Shown here one piece after another: positions 14,037 through 14,137 of a stretch of DNA of 14,137 nt; position 1 is the stretch's first letter, and every line of letters begins with the position of its first letter. The position numbers were made by a program, and so were the translations under genes. Origin of the DNA: Candidatus Aminicenantes bacterium UBA647. Lineage in GTDB: Bacteria; Acidobacteriota; Aminicenantia; UBA2199. The DNA lies in assembly GCA_002299555.1 (NCBI GenBank), contig DBOL01000067.1:1-14137 (forward strand), given 5' to 3'. The notes under the pieces are model-generated. The model searched no databases. It saw only the letters and a program-made list of their open reading frames with translations, and was not told the DNA's origin.

Positions 14037-14089
14037 TTATCCTCCAAAACAATTATTATCTCCTTCCAATTTTTTATGAACTGTATATC

Positions 14090-14098
14090 ATTATATCA
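14090..14098 (-). promoter_or_regulatory. Extended -10 promoter of the lipoprotein gene
   Basis: Read leftward, TGATATAAT is a perfect extended -10, the same nine bases as before the glycosyltransferase gene. No convincing -35 stands 16-18 bases upstream. The predicted start is near 14083, leaving a leader of about 46 bases that holds GGAAGGAG and then the GGAGG used by the ATG. Confidence 0.5.
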
Positions 14099-14137
14099 TA
14101 TGTCGAAAGGCCTATTTGCCGAGTCAGTGACAATTAT

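Noticed and set aside
14037..14060. Short leader peptide ahead of the lipoprotein gene (GGAAGGAG followed by a possible TTG frame ending at the ATGA of the gene start)
   Set aside because: The frame would be about four codons with a rare start and poor spacing, and the gene has its own GGAGG site.

Overview
The window is about 14.1 kb of AT-rich DNA (well under 50% GC by eye) from a bacterium that is probably diderm. It encodes two small outer-membrane-type beta-barrel proteins with signal peptides and C-terminal Phe, a lipobox-bearing lipoprotein, and several periplasmic or membrane-anchored enzymes. The sequence does not identify the phylum. The mix of genes would fit an FCB-group or candidate-phylum anaerobe, but that is only an impression. 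Coding density is high. No tRNA, rRNA, CRISPR array, insertion sequence or gene-free stretch above 130 bases was seen.

Left part (1-5046, + strand): the 3' end of an M28-family metallopeptidase gene is followed at once by a compact three-gene xanthine dehydrogenase operon. The order is xdhC (maturation chaperone), xdhA (fused 2x[2Fe-2S] plus FAD subunit) and xdhB (molybdopterin catalytic subunit). The subunit split matches the Rhodobacter capsulatus XdhABC arrangement. The residues known to define purine-oxidising enzymes are all present in XdhB, so this looks like a genuine hypoxanthine/xanthine dehydrogenase and not a CO-dehydrogenase-like relative.

Middle part (5061-8658): two tandem paralogous outer-membrane barrel proteins are read leftward. 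A 130-bp divergent intergenic region separates them from a large rightward gene for a GT39/PMT-type polytopic glycosyltransferase with a long extracytoplasmic C-terminal part. The intergenic region holds a -10 box on each strand. The one for the glycosyltransferase lies so close to the ATG that a leaderless transcript is predicted.

Right part (8672-14036, - strand): four genes read leftward, in order of transcription. They encode a lipoprotein of the sulfatase/alkaline-phosphatase superfamily, a membrane-anchored sulfatase-like protein, a membrane-anchored protein with two tandem alpha/beta-hydrolase-like halves, and an exported SUMF1/FGE-like protein. The last three overlap by 4 bases each (TTGA, ATGA). 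Both sulfatase-like proteins carry Thr where sulfatases need Cys or Ser for formylglycine, and the FGE-like protein lacks the two catalytic cysteines. This is therefore not a sulfatase plus maturase set, whatever automatic names may suggest. Together with the convergent glycosyltransferase, the cluster most plausibly builds or decorates an extracytoplasmic glycoconjugate, with the Thr-type enzymes acting as phospho-group transferases or hydrolases. That is inference and is the most interesting part of the window.

Four predicted promoters (two in the 6030-6159 gap, one at 12125-12153, one at 14090-14098) share an extended -10 of the form TGnTATA(A/T)T.
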